From: Roseibium marinum
GTDB lineage: Bacteria; Pseudomonadota; Alphaproteobacteria; Rhizobiales; Stappiaceae
Direction: 5' to 3'
Assembly: GCF_002906165.1 (NCBI RefSeq)
Contig: NZ_PPCN01000010.1
Span: 186,001 to 250,000, forward strand
Length of the DNA: 64,000 nucleotides
The translations under genes were made by a program, and so were the position numbers. A model generated the notes under the pieces. The model worked only from the letters and a program-made list of their open reading frames with translations, had not been told where the DNA came from and ran no database searches. Shown piece by piece: positions 61,401 to 64,000 of this stretch. How positions within the stretch are numbered: the first letter of the stretch is position 1; each line of letters starts with the position of its first letter.

Positions 61401-64000
61401 CGCCTCGATCAGTGTACTCTTCAAGGGGACGATTTCGACTTCCCCGAGTCCGGCGGCTTCGAGGGTTTTCGTCCAGTCGCTCTGCTGCCTGGAGATCGGT
61501 TCGGCGGCGGTTGCTTGTTCATCCCACCAGCTCGACCCGACACCCATGATCAGGTCCGAAAGTGGTTGCGGCAGCGGTTCGGCCGCAAGCACCACGCCGC
61601 CAGGTGTGAGCGACCTGACGAAACGCTTCAGTGTTTCAGGATCGATATCGGCAAGCGAGGTATCGAACAGCACCAGGTCGAAATAGCTAATGGCATCGAA
61701 TTCCGCTTCCGTGGGCTCAAGAAAGGTCGTTGCGGAACTCCCTTGCCAAAGCCGCTCCCCGCGGCCAACGGCGGCGGATGTCGCGTCTGTGACCGTCATG
61801 GCCATGTGGGTTGGATCGAGGTCCTTGTCGAGGTTTGCGGCGAGGCCGCCTCCGGCACCCACGAGAAGCACCCGCAAAGCCTGATCCTTCGACCAGTTCG
61901 CGAAAATCGATCGGGCGCTGCTTTGCAGCGCTGCGGACAATGCCCGCTTGCCCGGAGAGGAGGAACGGTAGGCGTCGAACAGGCTGGAGGCATAGACCTT
62001 GGAGGCCGTGTCTTCCAGGCCTGACAGGAATATGTCGCTCAGACCCGTCCACAGCCGCGCGAGAAGAGCTGCTTCCGCGATATGTTCTCCGCCGCCATCG
62101 GTGAGGGCCTGGAGCAGATCATGCGCCGCAGGATGTCCTGCAGGATCCTCGAGTCGGAAACCCTCATCCGTTTCCTCGCAAAGGCCGCTTTCCGACAACC
62201 AGATCAACATGCTCGAAGCAAGCGGCGCGGCCGTTTCGTGCAGTTCGCCCGCCGCCACAAGATCGCGAACACGGATTTGCCTGTCACTGAATTTTCCGAA
62301 CAGCGTGTGATGAGAGATCGCCCGGCCGAGCGCCTCGATCAAAACGCGGCTGTCCTCCGGTTCCTGCTCTTCTGAACCGGCAAGATCCAGTCTTTTCGCA
62401 AGGCTGGCGAGTCCCTCGAAGGTTTTCAGCAACGGGGAGACGCGGTTCGGATCGGGAAGCACAGTCGCGATCTGCCGGTAAACGAGATCATCCGGCCGTG
62501 TGTCCTGGCCGAGCGTAACCGCCTTGAAACGGGCCTTGTTCAGGCGCACGACCGTCTGTCCTTCCGCATCCAGAAATTCGAAACTCGCCTCGATCGACCG
62601 TGGAGAGGCCTTGGTGACTTCTATGCGCACCGAAGCCGGATGCGTTTCAGGCGCAAGAAGGCGCAGAGTTCCCAGCCGGATCGGCAGGAAGGAGGTATTT
62701 TGCGGTACGCCCTTTACACCATCGAGAAGGGCGAAGAGCCCGTGAAATCCGGCATCGACCAGTGTCGGGCACAGCGCGAAGGACAGCTTTTCCACACTTT
62801 CGTCCTGGCCCATCAACTCGACGGTCGCGGTCGTATCGGAATGTTTGATCACCCGATGGGCCCGCCGGAAGGCCGGGCCGTAGTTCAGGCCGAAACTCTC
62901 TGTGACCTTGTAAAGGGTTTCATGATCCAGAACAGAAACCGTGTCCGTGCCTGTCTTCAGCCACGGCGTTCTTGAAGTGGTCGAAGGGGTAATGAAGGTT
63001 CCACGGGCATTCAGCGACCAGTCATTATCCGACAGCCGCGGCCGGGACAGGATTTCGATCACATTGTCGTCTGCTGAAATCCGGACCTGCGTTTCCCAGA
63101 CCTCGTCGCCGTCTATAACCAGCGGTCGCACGATGTCGAAATCGCGCAGTTCGATCTGATCGCTCCTCGTCCAGCGCAAGGCCGCCCTGAGGCACATTTC
63201 GATGTAGCCTGCCGCTGGAAATACAACGCTTTCTTCGACCTTGTGGTCATGAAGGAACGGCAAGGAGCCGCTGTCGATATGGTTGAACCACTCGGCAGTG
63301 TCCTTGCGCAGCCGGTATCCCAGCAGCGGCCACGTCTGGCCGAACATGAAATCGACCTGTTCCGGGCTGCTTTCCGGGCGGTATTCCGTGTTCTGCCAGG
63401 GATAGGAGGGCAGGGCGGCCCGTCGGGCGGGTTTCGGCCCGACGTATTTTTCAAGATCCGTCTTGCCGCCATGGGCCAGAATGGAAGCGGCGATCCGGTC
63501 GAGCGGGTTGCCCGTGGCCGGGGCCGACTTTTTGGACGGTTCCTTGAGCGTTTCGAGGAACTTGGCTTTCTTGCCCTTGGCTCTCAGAACGTCATTGATA
63601 TAGGTGCCAAGGACGGGCTTGGGACCGATTTCCACCAGGACGCTGAAATCGTCGGCGGTCATGTTTTCTATCGCAGCGGCGAAAAGAACCGGTTGGCGCA
63701 CATTCTTCCACCAGTATTCACTGGAAACGCTGACGTTTTTTTCCTCGGGCGCCACGGTCGAATAGAACGGCAGCACGGCTTCATCCGGTTTGAGCCCTTC
63801 CAGAGCGGCCAGAAGCGGTTCTTTAATCGGGTCCACGAGCGCACTGTGGAATGGATAGGCGAGGTTGAGACGGCGCATCGCCCATTTTTTCTTGCGGGCG
63901 AACTTGGCAAATGCGTCCAGACTGTCGCTGTCGCCGGAAATCGTCACGCTGCGGGGGCTGTTGTCGGCTGCCAGTTCAAGACGGGGCAGGCCGCTTTCCT
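58410..64000 (-). CDS. rkpA: Highly reducing type I polyketide/fatty-acid synthase, RkpA-like (partial)
   Basis: The gene runs off the right edge; 1863 C-terminal residues are visible, and the frame continues upstream of the GTG at 63947. Domains from the edge: end of an acyltransferase (about 63540-64000), dehydratase (62560-63330; LHDHKVEESVVFPAAGY and DAGFH), a methyltransferase-like region (about 61500-62050, GAGGG), a pseudo-ketoreductase region, enoylreductase (59700-60670; HGGAGGVGLAALQIA), ketoreductase (59090-59650; GGFGGFG, YSSATTLVG, NYVAAN) and acyl carrier protein (58560-58790; GMDSLMALE, Ser at 58680-58682). A ketosynthase is expected outside the window. All reducing domains look active, so a saturated chain is likely. 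No thioesterase follows the carrier protein, consistent with hand-over to the oxoamine synthase next to it. Confidence 0.92.
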   Translation of the reverse strand, partial: ESGLPRLELAADNSPRSVTISGDSDSLDAFAKFARKKKWAMRRLNLAYPFHSALVDPIKEPLLAALEGLKPDEAVLPFYSTVAPEEKNVSVSSEYWWKNVRQPVLFAAAIENMTADDFSVLVEIGPKPVLGTYINDVLRAKGKKAKFLETLKEPSKKSAPATGNPLDRIAASILAHGGKTDLEKYVGPKPARRAALPSYPWQNTEYRPESSPEQVDFMFGQTWPLLGYRLRKDTAEWFNHIDSGSLPFLHDHKVEESVVFPAAGYIEMCLRAALRWTRSDQIELRDFDIVRPLVIDGDEVWETQVRISADDNVIEILSRPRLSDNDWSLNARGTFITPSTTSRTPWLKTGTDTVSVLDHETLYKVTESFGLNYGPAFRRAHRVIKHSDTTATVELMGQDESVEKLSFALCPTLVDAGFHGLFALLDGVKGVPQNTSFLPIRLGTLRLLAPETHPASVRIEVTKASPRSIEASFEFLDAEGQTVVRLNKARFKAVTLGQDTRPDDLVYRQIATVLPDPNRVSPLLKTFEGLASLAKRLDLAGSEEQEPEDSRVLIEALGRAISHHTLFGKFSDRQIRVRDLVAAGELHETAAPLASSMLIWLSESGLCEETDEGFRLEDPAGHPAAHDLLQALTDGGGEHIAEAALLARLWTGLSDIFLSGLEDTASKVYASSLFDAYRSSSPGKRALSAALQSSARSIFANWSKDQALRVLLVGAGGGLAANLDKDLDPTHMAMTVTDATSAAVGRGERLWQGSSATTFLEPTEAEFDAISYFDLVLFDTSLADIDPETLKRFVRSLTPGGVVLAAEPLPQPLSDLIMGVGSSWWDEQATAAEPISRQQSDWTKTLEAAGLGEVEIVPLKSTLIEADLISARIPEDADLPRTEEDEEAAEAAPEAKAFLLLTDAEGPAHRLAEGLKSCMERHGHAATLLVPGEVTEQLGDGIWSAALELDRPPEAPDETLGQLLAAHDGRLVHMRGAYAKPGDALNSVDSRAYSMMILLKALGAEKGEFTLLAPAGAQDIAGGKAPAPDQAGIWAFGRVVMNEYPDANLKLIDVSPDLEPGIAAARVAEEILIANCEREIVLDSETRSGLRLLKGGVLSDAALPEGARPAMRLDISRQGSLDQLTWKAVERNTLAGRDIEIAVEASGLNFRDVMWALGLLPEEALEDGFAGPTLGMECCGHVIACGPDVTRFKAGDKVITFAPACFASHVTVDESGCAPMPSTVSAEEAATIPVTFLTAFYALVHLANLSEGETVLIHGGAGGVGLAALQIAKWRGAKIIATAGSEDKRNTLKLLGADVVLDSRSLAFVDAVLEETRGDGVDVVLNSLFGEAMERSIEVLKPFGRFLELGKRDYYGNTRIGLRPFRQNLTYFGIDADQLLTRQPKLAVDLFVKLVELFEDGTLRPLPHRVFEAADVVDAFRLMQQAGHIGKIVIRPPEVPASIPTATDIAFDGNAVYVIAGGFGGFGAALLNRLADHGARNLAVLSRRGDASDEAQSVISQLTDRGVTIKGHACDITDEKAVKTTLAEIRAHGKPIKGVFHTAMVLNDVLIANMDHDGLTRVLAPKIRGAELLDRLTADDPLDHFVLYSSATTLVGNPGQANYVAANGYLEGLARKRRAEDRPALAVAWGAISDAGYLARNEDVSELLSRKLGRHALTAKEALDGLMALMAQPEQSKDVSLAALGYARVDWQAARKDLALVGTPFVSLLGLGDEDDTGSDGVIDLAVMLLGMDQVTAAQTVAKLLAAEIGKILRIAPEEIDPHKPLSDIGMDSLMALELRMSAERQLGIDIPLMSLANGATLIDLSSRVANRVLGEKNASGMSDESQQLASLHTDDERSETEDLSDVAAEVESKSRELGSFL

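Overview
The window is GC-rich, gene-dense DNA of an alphaproteobacterium. Gene content suggests a marine or rhizobial-type member of Hyphomicrobiales/Rhodobacterales, for example a Roseibium/Labrenzia-like organism. That guess is low-confidence and rests on the betaine-demethylase set, the TamA/TamB pair, the BLUF protein and an Rkp-type capsule locus. About 50 protein genes are supported. I saw no rRNA, tRNA or CRISPR array.

Layout. 0-6 kb: a small membrane protein, then a TetR repressor divergent from a three-gene N-demethylation operon (OYE-type flavoenzyme, Rieske oxygenase, flavin/2Fe-2S reductase) with a perfect 26-bp palindrome between them. 6-12.5 kb: DUF302 protein, 3-hydroxyisobutyrate-dehydrogenase-like enzyme, a LysR regulator, and a polar amino-acid ABC importer (binding protein plus two permeases, no ATPase) ending in a Cys/Met-type PLP enzyme. 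13-16 kb: GST, then molybdenum-cofactor genes mobA-mobB-moeA. A 264-bp fold-back element sits at 16.2-16.4 kb. 16.5-27 kb: BenE transporter, BLUF photoreceptor, GNAT, SDR, ApbC/Mrp Fe-S carrier, Bcr/CflA exporter, moaA, photolyase, DUF971 protein, L,D-transpeptidase. 27-41 kb: class I fumarase, a YceI/cytochrome b561/YceI operon, glycerophosphodiesterase, a FecR-domain protein with a Gly/Asn repeat tail followed by a CHASE2-PAS-GGDEF-EAL protein, succinate-semialdehyde dehydrogenase, a divergent HxlR/NmrA pair, an Ldh-family dehydrogenase, and an XRE regulator. 41-49 kb: tamB-tamA and folD. 49-64 kb: a capsule locus.

The capsule locus is the most interesting region. A plus-strand operon encodes a Wza/KpsD-type lipoprotein, two tandem KpsS-like proteins, a KpsC-like protein with only one recognisable glycosyltransferase unit, and an SDR. 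It converges on a minus-strand pair: a highly reducing type I polyketide/fatty-acid synthase (running off the right edge) and an alpha-oxoamine synthase. The gene set matches the Sinorhizobium meliloti rkp-1 region (rkpA, rkpG, rkpH, rkpJ). One inferred pathway is that the synthase makes an acyl chain, the oxoamine synthase joins it to an amino acid, the SDR reduces the ketone, and KpsS/KpsC prime the resulting lipid with Kdo for capsule assembly.

Several non-coding structures stand out: the fold-back element with a predicted three-way junction, a GTCATCCCG-ended inverted-repeat element, a near-perfect 42-nt inverted repeat with a half copy at the start of the EAL gene, and several palindromes next to regulated genes.
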